DNA of 64,000 nucleotides from Sipunculus nudus. Its lineage: Eukaryota; Annelida; Sipuncula; Golfingiida; Sipunculidae. The stretch is from NCBI GenBank assembly GCA_026874595.1, contig CM049317.1, positions 36,922,401 through 36,986,400 on the forward strand. Direction: 5' to 3'. The notes beneath the pieces were generated by a model that saw nothing but the letters and a program-made list of their open reading frames with translations, was not told the origin of the DNA and did not search any database. A program made the translations under genes and the position numbers. Below are positions 26,819-39,025 of the stretch, piece after piece (position 1 is the stretch's first letter; each line of letters begins with the position of its first letter).

Positions 26819-27779
26819 CTGTGTTGATCGATACTTGTTATCTGTGGACGAAAACTGATTAAAATTAATTTTAAGAGGGTTATATTGAGACCATAAAACT
26901 CAGCAACACGCGAGACAATACCCAGCAGGCAGCTCTGCTTAATCCGACAATTATTTTAAGTATTATGATCGAAATATATATGCCCCTTAGCTTACATTCT
27001 TCATTAGCTTACATATATACAAAACATTCATTGTTATTCAATGTTATATTATGGGAATGGTTTATAGGCCTAAAGCACAGTTTCCCAGTTCCAGGTCATT
27101 TGGTAAAAAATATGTTTGTGTAGGCAGGTTATTACTCAAGTCACTTGTTAATTCTTATTAACTGGAGCTTCATTGCTTAAATTGATTCGAAGTAAGTTCA
27201 GATATAGAGATGTAGATGTCATATATTTTAAATGTCCAACAACACATTTTTTTTATAAATTAAGGTTCAGATATGACTAACTGGAAATAATTATACCCTA
27301 TAATCACAATCCAATACCCCTTGTGGAGCAGATAACTGTATACATAACATTTGATATACCTCGAAAAGCAATCGAGTATAAAATCCTTAATGAGTGAAGT
27401 AATTTTGCCACCATTTAGCACACGATTCACCGTTTTCAAACGATTACCACAAAAAAAAGGTCTGGAACGTCAACATATATGTATCACACTTAAATTTGTC
27501 ATCTCTAAATGACCTTGTGGTTTAAGTGGAATTAACTGTTTTGAGCAATCACATAAACCCAAAATGATGAAGTCGTGCTCGGTGAAATGATTGCACTGTC
27601 TTTTACCGTTCAGCGTCTGAGAGAGAGAAATAATATTCAAGAGAAATGTAAGAGTCCACTTTAGTCGAATGATGATGGCACCACCCACTCTTGTTGTAGT
27701 CTTTTTAGGTCTGATGATATAGCGTTCAAACTCGCATGGATACCGTGCCTGGGAGAGGACGGGCATAAACATTTTAATA
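26819..27779. other. Unassigned AT-rich DNA
   Basis: No supported feature on either strand. Confidence 0.5.
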
Positions 27780-27852
27780 TCTAATGCGCACGAAATATAT
27801 ATCGCGTACGCATGGGATACTATTTCCTACGCCTCGTGCGCACGAAATAAAA
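27780..27852. repeat. GCGCACGAAATA direct repeat pair
   Basis: GCGCACGAAATA occurs at about 27786 and 27838, separated by CG-rich sequence with GCGTACGC and TACGCCTCG. CGTGCGCACG in the second copy is a perfect palindrome. Its CpG density is unusual in this AT-rich neighbourhood. Confidence 0.6.
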
Positions 27853-28186
27853 TAACCGTATACAAGTTCTCTCCTAGCAGGTGAACATGCATTTTGTTGG
27901 CTGTAAGAACAAACAGTTCCCCATGGGCAATGAAGCTCAGCTGAAATTGAAATATAGGTGACGCATATGTTAAGTATATAATTTTATGATCGGCTAAAAA
28001 TATGAACCTACAAAAATGATTAAATGACCTCCAGAATGCTCAATATTAGGCGTTTTGTCCAAAGGCCTTAGACATAAGGATACACAAAACTCTTTTTCCG
28101 TTTCCAGGAAGATTTTACCAAGAAATTTTTACCTAGGAACTATGTCGAACTGCTTTGATTTGGGTCCATGTAACGTATCTGGTGCT
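27853..28186. other. Unassigned DNA
   Basis: No supported feature. Confidence 0.5.
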
Positions 28187-29079
28187 AAATGTTCACAGAA
28201 TATAAGGCACAGTGACCCCATTTCGGGTTTCTGAGAACATTTCACAGGGCCCTCCAAGAACCATATTTTTATCAGAAGATTTTTCGGTCAAACTGTTACC
28301 ATGCCCGTCAGACAACGAGGGCCCTAAAAGCGTGTTCTATCACACATAATATAAACACAGTAAATATCATTTTGGTTGTCCCAGGAGACATAACAAACAT
28401 TTTTCTGGGTCCACTATTTAAGATTATGAGAACGTCTGATTATCAGAGTGCTCAAAATTAGGTTCCCCCTCGTACCTCCTACAACATAGGGCATCATGAG
28501 CTCATCTCAGGTGCTGAATAAGGTTTATAAGATTCTAAACCCAACGGATACAATTTTTATGCCCCGTCTGACTGTCTGGGTGCACGAAATCCAGTTTTCC
28601 GCTCGTAGATCGCGGAATATAGGTCACCATAACCTAGATTTGAGGTTTACAGATACGAGTTGTGCCCATCTGACGTTTAATGCGCACATTCGACATCTTT
28701 TCCAGATATGTTGCTGAAATTTAGGGTTAGTGACCTAACTTTATCGTCAAAAGAAAATTTGCACAGCACCTCCCAGAATGTTGCGTTGGAAGTTTTAAGG
28801 CCTAACAGATACGATTTGTGTCCATCTGACATTTAAAGTACTCGTATGACATCTTTTTCCTATGGGTCCCAGAATATAAGTCAGGGTGACTTAATTTCAT
28901 ATTTCCAAGGATATTTGTCCAGGAACTTCTTAAATGTTAGTTCGCAGAATATAGGTCACCATGACCTGATTTCAGTTTTCAAAAGAGATTTGCCCAGAAC
29001 CTTTCTCGATATACATTTGAATTTTCTAGAAATAACTGTTGCGATTTGTACCCTGTTAACAGACGGCCGGCCGGACTGA
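28187..29079 (+). repeat. Highly diverged minisatellite
   Basis: Versions of AGAATATAGGTCACCATGACC followed by an ATTTC.G.TTT...AGA.ATTTG.CCAG.ACCT block recur near 28187, 28613, 28708, 28868 and 28938. Between them recur ACAGATACGA.TTGTG.CCATC segments. The array ends in GGCCGGCCGGAC at about 29063. Units differ a lot in length and sequence, so the period is not fixed. I found no coding sequence. Confidence 0.55.
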
Positions 29080-29636
29080 CGACGTAGTCAAATGTGCTGA
29101 AAATGGAAAAAAAAATAAGCGTGAAAAATGTATTTGTTTGTAGATCTCCCATGTCTGTAAAATGGGTACTTAATTTAGATGGAAGACGAAAGCAATTGCA
29201 TTAGGAGGATAACCATATTCAAAACCATAAAACAAGTACATTTTGATTGCTGTTATACGGCTGGATGTTTATATGTGTTCTAAGTGTCTGAGAAAATAAA
29301 GGAACACGATCCTTGCATGTATATTTATATAAAACGTATGATATGTATTGTGATTCAATTTTTTTTAATAATGTTAATTGTAATTTAATTTAGTATTACA
29401 TTGTAATATTTGTCAAAAAATGAAATAGATGACAATCTCATCTGATAGACCAATTTTTTTAAACTAATATCATTTTGTGATGTTTAGCAAACACGATATT
29501 CAAATCAGTTACATTTAGCTTGCGGATATATGAAATAAAATATCATAGAGCATGAGAAAAGGTGGACCAGGGCTCTAGAATAATAAAGCGTGCTATTAAT
29601 TCTTATGCTCATCCGACCGGTCTATAATTGTTATTC

Positions 29637-29639
<3 letters not shown>
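29080..29639. other. Unassigned AT-rich DNA
   Basis: No supported feature. Confidence 0.5.

Positions 29640-29689
<50 letters not shown>
29640..29689. repeat. (TA)n target tract, left of foldback element
   Basis: 25 uninterrupted TA dinucleotides abut the left end of the 3.9 kb element. A matching TA tract abuts its right end (33595-33622). Confidence 0.9.
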
Positions 29690-29692
<3 letters not shown>

Positions 29693-30168
29693 AGAGACGA
29701 GATTGAAATCCAGGCGGATTTTAAATTCGCCTAGACGAGATTGCGATTGTGATCTCGCCTAGGCGAGATTGCAATTGTGATCTGGGCTAGACGGATTTTA
29801 AACTCGCCTAGACGAGATCACAATCGCAATCTCGCCTAGGCGAGATTAAAATCCGTCATGGAGCAGGCCATGATTTTAATCTCGCCTAGGCGAGTTTAAA
29901 ATCTGTCTGGTGTCATCCAGGCGAGTTTAAAATCTGCCTGATATCACCTGGGCGAGTTTAAAATCTGCCTAGGCTAGATTAAAATAGTGATCTGATCTAA
30001 TTTCCCAATAAATTATACATTGTAATTGACTTATGAAAGATGTTTTCAGTCGGATTTTCAATATTTTAACATTGAATGGTAACGTATAGTTCACAAGTAA
30101 TATATTTATTAATATTTACGGAATATTATATTATTAATCAATAATTAACATTAATTGTGGAAATGGAA
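29690..30168 (+). repeat. Foldback left inverted repeat
   Basis: Outer 310 bp are rich in CGCCTAGGCGAG palindromes. The inner 170 bp are AT-rich (GATCTGATCTAATTTCC, then the region up to ATTAACATTAATT). Compared with the right arm it carries one extra CACAATCGCAATCTCG subrepeat, a sign of unequal change between subrepeats. Confidence 0.85.
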
Positions 30169-31265
30169 TATTTTATATTATATATTTTTTATTAATATGG
30201 TTATGTATAGTTCACAAGTAATATATATTTAATAATATTTACAGAATATTATAATATTTATGTAATAATTAACATTAATTTTTTTATTTTATATTTTTAT
30301 TTATAAACAATGTAATAAGAAACTTACATTGGTATTGTATATGGCATATTCAAATGATATATGATGTGGGCTGCTGCTGATTATTTACATAATAATGTTG
30401 TTGTCAATATTAATTTGAAGGGAAACTGGTATTAGTAATATTAGTAATGTAGTGTTTTAAAAAGACAAAAGGAACATAGCTCATTTATTTTTATTAATAT
30501 AATTCAATGCATGTTCACATGCATAAATGATCTATTACTCTATGAATCTAGAAATCATATTTTTTTCTGATATGATATAATACTGTCCAAAAAAAGGCAG
30601 TTATCTTGTAACACAGTCTACATAAATATTGAAGCTTCACAAAATGCATAAAAAAACATTAAAAAAAGATCAGAAGAATATTATATACTTTATAAGAAAA
30701 GACTAAATAAGACAAAGAAATATTCACTTGCATACATCTGTGTATCAACTTTTACCTTTTCTCATATGATGTTTAATTACCTATAAAAAGGATGGTGTAT
30801 CAAAATCCATCATAAATACAGATACCCTGCATATTTTGTACCATAAGTGTACATGTTTTGACTGTTGAGTGTTGAATACCTGGGTGAAAAGAAACATTTG
30901 AACCAGATCAACCAACTAATTTGTTCTGTTTGTCCTGTAAGAATTATCAAATAGGATGATTGTTTATGTTAATGGGCAATATACTCATTAAATAGTGAAG
31001 TAATAGCTATCCACACTAATCTATCTATCTGTCTATCTATCTATCTATGATTGATTCAATATGCAAGTGGATGACTTTTTCCCCCAGATTTGCTCTTCAT
31101 AATATCTCATAGGTGTGCTTCAATAAACCTCCTGTTACTCTCTAATTGCCATATATTTAAATACAATTACAAATTATTTTTTTGTAAAAATTATTAGTGA
31201 TATTTACAATCCCAAGGTTGTTAAGAAAACTAGAGAAAAAAAAATAAAGATTAACTAGATTACGG

Positions 31266-33006
31266 GTAGTCGACAAGCGACTACGTGTATCCGCCTAAAT
31301 CAGAGTGGAAAGGGTGAAGTGAGGCATGGATTAAGTGACAAGGGGAAATAGAGTGAAGTGTTGCATATTAGCATGGATGTCTGCAGCCAAATTGTGTATG
31401 AAGGTTGCCCCCCCCCCCCCCTACCACAAAATCCAGAAAGCCGTCCCAGTTGTATACATATGCAAAATTTAAGGCAGATAAGTCAAACCACTACATGTAT
31501 ATGAGTGATTTTAGCCCGTGGCAGACAATCAGATGGATGCTGAGCAAAAATGGTTGCAGGTGACGGCACCAGTTTTGCGTATGATAAAGAGCTATGTGAG
31601 AACTATACACATGCAAAACTTTGGCCCAATCGGTCAAACGGTTCCCAAGATATGAGCTTGGATGTCTGCTGCATAAACTAGAATGCAGGTGGCTCCACCT
31701 GTCATAAAATCAAGAGAGCTGTCGGGGATGTATAAACCTGCAAAATTTTAGCCAGATATGTCACACCACTGCCGAGATATGAGTGATTTTATCCCATGGC
31801 AGACAAACAGACAGGAGCTGTGCAAAAATGGCTGCAGGTGGCGCCACCAGTTTTGCGTATGTTATAAAGCTCTCCAAGGGCTACATTTGTGCAAAAAATT
31901 TTCCTGATCAGTCAAACAGTTCCCGAGATATGAGCTTGGATGTCTGCAGCGTAAACGTGAATGTAGGTGGCGCCACCTGTCATAAAATCAGAAAAGCTAT
32001 CCAGGATGTATACGCATGCTGAATTTCAGGTGAATTAGTCAAGTCACTGCAGAGATATGAGTGATTTTAACCCAAGGCAAACAAACAGATGGACACTGTG
32101 CAAACATGGTTGCAGGTGGCGCCACCATTTTTTTGTGTATGTTATAAAGCTCTCCAAGGGCTACATTTGTGCAAAAAATATTTCCTGATCGGTCAAACGG
32201 TTCCCGAGATAAAAGCTTGGATGTCTGCAGCGTAAACGTGAATGTAGGTGGCGCCACCTGTCACAAAATCAGAAAAGCTATCCAGGATGTATACGCATGC
32301 CAATTTTCAGGTGAATTAGTCAAGTCACTGCAGAGATATGAGTGATTTTAACCCAAGGCAGACAAACAGATGGACACTGTGCAAACATGGTTGCAGGTGG
32401 CGCCACCAGTTTTTGTGTATGTTATAAAGCTCTCCAAGGGCTACATTTGTGCAAAAAAATTTTCCTGATCGGTCAAACGGTTCCCGAAATATGAGCTTGG
32501 ATGTCTGCATTGTAAACATGAATGTAGGTGGCGCCACCTGTCACAAAATCAGAAAAGCTATCCAGGATGTATACGCATGCCAAATTTCAGGTGAATCAGT
32601 CAAGTCACGGCAGAGATATGAGTGATTTTAACCCAAGGCAGACGAACAGATGGACACTGTGCAAACATGGTTGCAGGTGGCGCCACCATTTTTTGTGTAT
32701 GTTATAAAGCTCTCCAAGGGCTACATTTGTGCAAAAAAAATTTTCCTGATCCGTCAAACGGTTCCCGAGATATGTGGGTTTATGTGTGGAAACAGACGCA
32801 CAAACTGACGCAGAGCGCAGAGGAAAGGTCAGAGGTCAAAACAAAATCGGGGCGCAGCAGTTCACATGTGACCCGAACATAATCCCGGGTTTTGTAAAAT
32901 TCTACCCAGTGGTTACGGAGGAGTTCTCCGGAAACCTACGCGGCAGCGGCGGCGGCGGCGTGCAGCTGAAAACATAGTATCCGCAAAACTCTTTTTTGGC
33001 GGATAC
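31266..33006 (+). mobile_element. Helentron/HINE-like unit nested in the foldback element
   Basis: The left end has a perfect 7 bp hairpin (GTAGTCG, loop ACAAG, CGACTAC; 31266-31284) followed at once by GTATCCGCC (31287-31295). The right end is a hairpin with GTATCCGC (32977-32984) and GCGGATAC (32999-33006). Its arm is therefore the inverted copy of the left-end motif. Between the ends is a tandem array. Terminal hairpins, a shared short subterminal inverted repeat and an internal tandem array are what is described for non-autonomous Helentron-related elements. No Rep or helicase sequence is present. I saw no target-site signature that proves the class. Confidence 0.45.
31365..32785 (+). repeat. 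280 bp dimeric tandem array
   Basis: About 4.5 units, with the palindrome GGTGGCGCCACC at 31837, 31966, 32115 and onward to 32676. The spacing alternates 129 and 149 bp. The two half-units are themselves related: both run palindrome, AAAGCT.TCCA.G block, TTTC..G...A.TCA, then GATATGAG. So it is a higher-order repeat built from monomers of about 140 bp. The first unit, before 31560, is diverged and holds a run of 14 C near 31410. After 32785 the sequence leaves the array. Confidence 0.85.
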
Positions 33007-33110
33007 AATTAATGTTTGCAAATAATTGGTATAATAAGGATGCTGTAGACCACATGAAACACATCAAAGGTGCAAATAATAATCAAATATCTATTTCATA
33101 ATTCTGTTTC

Positions 33111-33591
33111 CAAAATTAATGTTAATTATCACATGAATAATTATTACATTACTGTAAAAAGTTAATAATTACATTAATACTATAATATTCTGTAAATATT
33201 AATAAATATATTACCTTTTAACTTTATATAACCATTCAGTGTTAAAATATTGAAAATCCGACGGAAAACATCTTTCATATGTCAATTACAATGCTTAATA
33301 TATAAGGAAATTAGATCAGATCACTATTTTAATCTCGCCTAGGCAGATTTTAAACTCGCCTAAGTAATATCAGGCAGATTTTAAACTCGCCTGGATGACA
33401 CCAGACGGATTTTAAACTCGCCTAGGCGAGATTAAAATCCTGGCCTGCTCCATGATGGGATTTTAATCTCGTCTAGGCGAGTTTAAAATCCGTCTAGCTG
33501 AGATCACAATTGCAATCTCGCCTAGGCGAGATCACAATCGCAATCTCGTCTAGGCCAATTTAAAATCCGCCTGGATTTCAATCTCGTCTCT

Positions 33592-33594
<3 letters not shown>
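33111..33594 (-). repeat. Foldback right inverted repeat
   Basis: Reverse-complement counterpart of 29690-30168, ending in CTCGTCTCTGAC against the TA tract. By eye it is well over 85 percent identical to the left arm outside the extra subrepeat. Confidence 0.85.

Positions 33595-33622
<28 letters not shown>
33595..33622. repeat. (TA)n target tract, right of foldback element
   Basis: TA dinucleotides continue from the right end of the element. Confidence 0.9.
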
Positions 33623-33627
<5 letters not shown>

Positions 33628-33669
33628 CACGTGTATTATCATACAATTTTTTGAAGGGCACAGGCTTTG

Positions 33670-33842
33670 TTACGGCCCCTATTGAAATAACATCCCCTAT
33701 TGTAATAATGATTACATTAGTGGTTACAAATGAGCTGTTTCTCATAACCCCTATTGTAATAGCGTGCACTGTTGTTAAAATTATTACATTAGGGTTGTAT
33801 TTGCAACCCCTATTGTTATAAGATATTTATTACAATAGGGGT
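33670..33842. repeat. CCCCTATTGTAATA motif cluster
   Basis: CCCCTATTG followed by (T/A)AATA occurs at about 33676, 33695, 33750 and 33807, then once in reverse complement (TATTACAATAGGGG) near 33828. ATTACATTAG occurs at about 33710 and 33784. Spacing of the major repeats is about 55 bp. No protein is encoded. Confidence 0.7.
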
Positions 33843-34284
33843 AGCGGTTGCAATGGTTCTTGCACACCAGCTTTGGCAAAAAAAATATGTGAACACTGTG
33901 ATACCACACACAAATCGATGCCTATTTACAATGTAATTAATTTAAATTGTAATTTATAATGTTATAAATATTAAATGTTGTTCCATCGATTCATGAATAT
34001 TATTATCCTTTGACCAAATTATATTTTTGATTTCAATAAACACTTACAGTTACAGTTACAGTGATAAACTGTTATATACTGTTGAAAGGGCTGATAAGTC
34101 GCTGCCTTTGCCCGTAAGTTAAATTATTATTAATATAATATTGTATGTTATATATAAATTATACTATAATTAATGTTATATATCAAATTAGTAATATATC
34201 TAACTAAAAATAAGCCACGTATGACTGTGAAATGCACAGTTTGTGGAATATGCAGAGTCCAGAAGCGAGCCCCTCGATGGAAAG
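33843..34284. other. Unassigned AT-rich DNA
   Basis: It holds a short (CAGTTA)n run near 34044. Otherwise nothing is recognised. Confidence 0.5.
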
Positions 34285-34585
34285 ACTAGAAATGCTGTCA
34301 TTTAGTGACCAGAGATGTGTCCAGAGAGGTGCTGCCACCTAGTGACCAGAGAGATGTCTAGATACGTGCTACCATCCAGTGTCAAGAGAGGTGTCCAGGA
34401 AAGTGCTGTCTCTTATGTCCAGAGAGGTGTATAGAGAAGTGCTGTCAACCGATGAGCAGAAAAGTGCTTTCAGCCGGTGACCAGAGAACTGCTGCCAGCT
34501 TGTGACCAGAAAGGTGCTCCCAGCCGATATCAGTAGAGGTGTCGCCAGCCGAGGTCCAGAGAGTTGCCACCTACCGTGGTCCAGT
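34285..34585 (+). repeat. Irregular minisatellite, GTGCTGCCA...GACCAGAGAG
   Basis: About nine units built around GTGCTGCCAgc..gTGACCAGAGA, with spacing shrinking from about 37 to 24 bp. Units are diverged, so this is not a CRISPR-like array. A minus-strand open frame of about 107 residues across it (34369-34692) simply follows the repeat. Confidence 0.7.
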
Positions 34586-36554
34586 ATTGTCAGCTCAGGA
34601 TATATAAAGATTTTTAACGGACTCTGTGTTTTACTAGGGTTTTTAATAGTGTGTGTACCAGTGCATCTTGCGAGGTGAAACAGGATGGGCACCCTATCTG
34701 GTAGATGGTTTTGAATTCTGAATACTGTTGGTTGATTTTAATATATACTCCTTGTTGCTTAGCCACTGCCTTTTGTTATGCTGTGTGCCTTAGGGCTGAT
34801 ACGTTGGGTGAGCCATCAAATACCACACAATCTCTAATGTACCATGGTAAACCCGGTTTACCGACAACCCTGTCCAACATTTGGTGAAGGGGCCTTTTCA
34901 AAGGGCCCTAGAGGGGTTTCTTTTATCGGATGATTTTCATAAACTTTCACATTGCTATAGTCATATAAATCCTTCAAATTATTTTGATAGTATATGGATT
35001 ATTTACAATATATGTTATATTATATTGTCATAAATCAAGCAATGATGGTGTTTTACCCAAGTTTCTTATCTGAAACACAATCTCACATAACGAGTGTGTC
35101 TTTTCTGAAGTATCATTTCATGGAGTCCCTGCGTATCCATTTTTAAAAATTTTTCAGAATAGGTCCAGTATTTCGGCGGGATCAATGTCTTCTGTGGGGT
35201 ACTTGTTGCATTGGGTAGAGTGTGCATTACTACTGTCTTCCATGACTGTCGGATAATCTCTTTAACATGCTTGTAATCTTACTTGTGCAATTATCGTTTG
35301 GGTTCTAAGTATATCACTGTAAATTTCCTGGGGATACCATTATCGTTCAGACTGTCTGTGTACCGTGCATGTTTTCTATAGATAATATATTAAGTTGTCA
35401 GACAACCATCTTACCATACTTACGGATGTACGACTTCAGTACGTTGTTTTCAGTGTTTAGAAAGACGTGTAACAAAAATTATAACATTTTCTGTTTTAGA
35501 CATGTTAATTCAATGTTATTCCATTGCAAAACGTATACCCTAAATTTTAAAAGGTCTTGAACATTAAAATTCTTGACATGTACGAAACTGAACTCACTTT
35601 CTAAAAAACCTCGCCAACACCCACATGCTAAGATAATAGTGTACAACTAGTATATTTCCGTTGTAAGCATAGAGACATAATTTTTTTACAATATGTGTCT
35701 TTACACGTATCCTTTCAGCATTTGGTCAAGGTTACCTTGTGTGAGAATGGATATATTTTTACTGCAGTTACCCTAACCCTTAAAAATCTTAGGAGTTGGA
35801 TAGAAAAACTGTAACTGCTAGCCGCAGTATTATGTATAAACTGACAACACACTACCAATTTAAATCTTTTAAGTTTACAAACATAAATCATAAACTATGC
35901 GTTTCACCTGCATTGGGCGGCGACATCATTTTAAAGAACATTAATTTTATAAACATATCTGTAGTATGGTACATAAAGAATGAAGCTGCGATTCCAGATT
36001 CAGTTCTGATTTCCATTGTTAAGACTGACCAAACCTTGGGTCCATTTATTCGAATAAATAAGGGAATAATTATTTGTAAAGTTTAAAGTTAGAGCTGTGA
36101 TAAATAACCAAAGAATCAGTCAAACATTGCGTTCACATTCAATTTAATGATACAGAGAATGTATTAATTCACGTCCAATTGAATTCGTATTATAGAATAT
36201 CCTCTTTAAAAAGAGATGTATATTACTACAACCCCCATTCTGGTACTAATATGGTTTTTAACAGCGCGGTAATATCATTTTGACGAAATGTTACGTAAAC
36301 ATTACAAAAATGTTACGATGAATATCAAATAAGACACTGGTTTTAATAAAAGAGTTACTTTAGCAATTACCGATGTTTCCACTATTTAGAAATTGACACA
36401 ATCCCTCATCGTACACCATACCTTACCATGCGCATTGTATGTCCATCGACTCATATTAAAAATAACAACCTTTTAACGTAACGGATTCCTAGGCTAGTAC
36501 AATAAGGACTTGTGATGAATATTTAATTTCAAATGGGACTGTTGGATATTTTCC
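34586..36554. other. Unassigned AT-rich DNA
   Basis: The longest open frame (35796-36086, plus strand) resembles no known family and has no splice or repeat context. No transposon ends were found. Confidence 0.5.
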
Positions 36555-39025
36555 CAAGTCAAGCAAAATGAAACTGTTTCATATAATTCCAGGTTTACGA
36601 ATGTGTAAAGCAAATAACAATGACATACCTATGTATATACCAAATATTGACATATCATACACCCTAAGCTCTACCAAAACAGAAGATTGTAACAGTTACG
36701 ATAATAAGTTTACTGAACAACAAGTCTACATTCCGTTAATAGCACAAACTTACATTTATGCTGATGCATTGGTTTTCCTAGATTGGCTAGTCAAGATGAG
36801 TTTCTTTGCGTTATTAAAACGGCTTTTAAGAGCTTCAACATCCTCCACACATTGCACGATTCTTACCCGAAAACGTAACGTATCCAATTTAAAATATCAT
36901 ACACATACTGCCCAAAACCTCTCTGAATCTAGTAGCATCTCACTTGAGAGACACGGATGGTGAACGTATTATGAAAAGAAAAAACAAAAAAAAAAACTGG
37001 TACGCAGTGACCACAAAAGCTAAGGTTTAACATCAAGAAAATAGACATTTTACCCGAGTATCTCTCGGTTATTATATAATATTTGGCCTGCAAAACATTT
37101 TATTCTGGCCGTTCGATGCATAAGTCTTAGGCACCCCCCTTTAAATAAATCGTGGATACGGCACTGTTATATAATTAATGATGATTTGTAGCTGACCAGC
37201 ATCTTTGCTTGCTGACCTGACTTCCATGAGCTAAATCATCGTCTAAGAGAATGTTTAATCAGTGTAGTACTGGTTTATGGTCAATTATTGCGCCACACCT
37301 TTCTTAGAAATGATAACCTTATAATTTAACTGTACTCGGAACGTTTGAAAGGCAGTTCGGCCGTTTTCGGTGGTAGCCTACAAGTTATTTTAAAACCACG
37401 CAAAAATCACTCAGAATGTTTACATTAAATATTATCTATTCTCATATAAGCAAGGTCACTTTAAAAGGAGCCATAACACAGTATCATACACAGCGCGGTT
37501 TCAGACAACATTGAGGACAGAAGTGGGATTAAACTCTCTTATATGTATTTGATAATCTTTACATGAATGAAAACATATATAAATTACCGTGAAATATGTA
37601 TTTGTGTGTGAAAGATAAAGTAGTAAATTAGCTACTTAGTAACGCCAATAATGGCTCAGCAAACATTTGTATCGGACCTCCTCGGAGTCAGAACCCAAAC
37701 CGCATGCATAGGTGACCGTCAGTGACCATCAGCCCAAAGGCAACTGTATGGCAGCACAAATCCGGATGCTCTAAACACTCCAATTGTGCCCAGGCTAAAT
37801 TATCATACACAGCTTGGATAACATGTCAAGTTTAGCTATTCGTTTAATCCAGCAGGGTCCTACAGTCCCCCAGTTCTGTGTTTTCATATACACAGAGATG
37901 TATTATGTGAACACATGACGTCATATTTTAAAAAAACCTATAGTTTAATCCACAGAGGTATCCCACACACAATGTGCATGTTAGGGATTTCGTGGCAAAA
38001 AGAGAGATATCAAAACATGTGCCTTATTACATGTTAACTCCAAATGCCTTTCAACAATGAAAATAATTTTCCCACCTCTGAAGTCTCACACTCGTTGGAT
38101 TGAATTCTCAGTTGTTTATAAAAAATGACGTACTATGAGATGAACAATATTCCAATTGATATATATGTACACACACACATATAAATTCAATCTATAGTTC
38201 ACATGTAAGGTAATAGAATGTACAAGACCACTGTATTTGATATTGCTGTCAACATGTTCACATACTATTTTAAACAGGGATTAAGAATATATGACAGGAA
38301 TCACTAAAATAGTGCACAGAACATGCACAGAAAAAATAAGCTTGCAGTAATGACTTCCCGAAAATCCTCCTTTTCAAACACTAAAACTTTCGTGTATTTA
38401 TACAATTTTCTAAAATTCCCAGAATTTGTATTTTTAATTTTCATTTACAAACTGGTCTTGATGTCCCCTGGAGAGGAATGATAAATTATTTATTTATATA
38501 TTTACTAAATAGAATTTTCTTAAACAATATACTATAATCGCTGTGTATTAGGGTATTGTTGCCGCAAACGTTCCATCGTCAGCATGTTGTGACGACCGAC
38601 TGATTGAAAACATTATGTAATCGTCCGAAAAATTTACGGAAATATATCTGGATCAATTTTGGCAAGTTATGTTAGGCACGATACTTTGACATAAACGTTT
38701 AAAAAAAGTGAATTGATGACCGCATGATATTTCGGCCAATTTAACTCTTCGGTAAAAATTGATTGTTTTCTATCAGTACAACAAAGATTATGTAGAGAAC
38801 AATTCCAAATGGGGCTTACTGATTTTATCTGCAAACACGGTTAACGTCTACTTCCTATGACTTGCACTATACAACAAACTCAACAGGCATAAAGAGTGAT
38901 GATTTCCGCTAAGAAAACTATCGCTGGCTGTGTCTTTCAACAATGCGATATCGAACGATATCTTTTCAGCTTCAGACCAGCTGAGTGAGCTTGTGGTCAT
39001 AAATCTCATCTCCGTGTAATGTTTT

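Larger units (their letters stand above)
29690..33594. mobile_element. 3.9 kb foldback-type DNA transposon
   Basis: The two ends are long inverted repeats of about 480 bp (29690-30168 and 33111-33594), starting GTCAGAGACGAGATTG and its complement. Each arm is built from shorter palindromic subrepeats around CTCGCCTAGGCGAG, alternating with TTTAAAATC and CACAATCGCAATC blocks. The element sits inside a TA microsatellite. Its target duplication, if any, is hidden in the TA repeats. No transposase frame is visible. The interior is AT-rich (30169-31255), then holds a second inserted unit (31266-33006). A partial 120 bp duplication of the inner arm sequence occurs at about 30197-30285. Long, internally repetitive inverted arms are the hallmark of foldback elements; the superfamily that mobilises it is unknown. 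Confidence 0.75.

Noticed and set aside
31783-32882. Repeated frames of 70-86 residues on both strands
   Set aside because: Translations of the 280 bp array in both orientations; no consistent frame survives between units.
34285-34585. CRISPR-like array
   Set aside because: Units vary in length and sequence and the context is a eukaryotic repeat-rich genome.
36568-36963. 131-residue open frame as a gene
   Set aside because: The counterpart in arm 1 has several stops, no domain is recognisable, and no splice or start context supports it.
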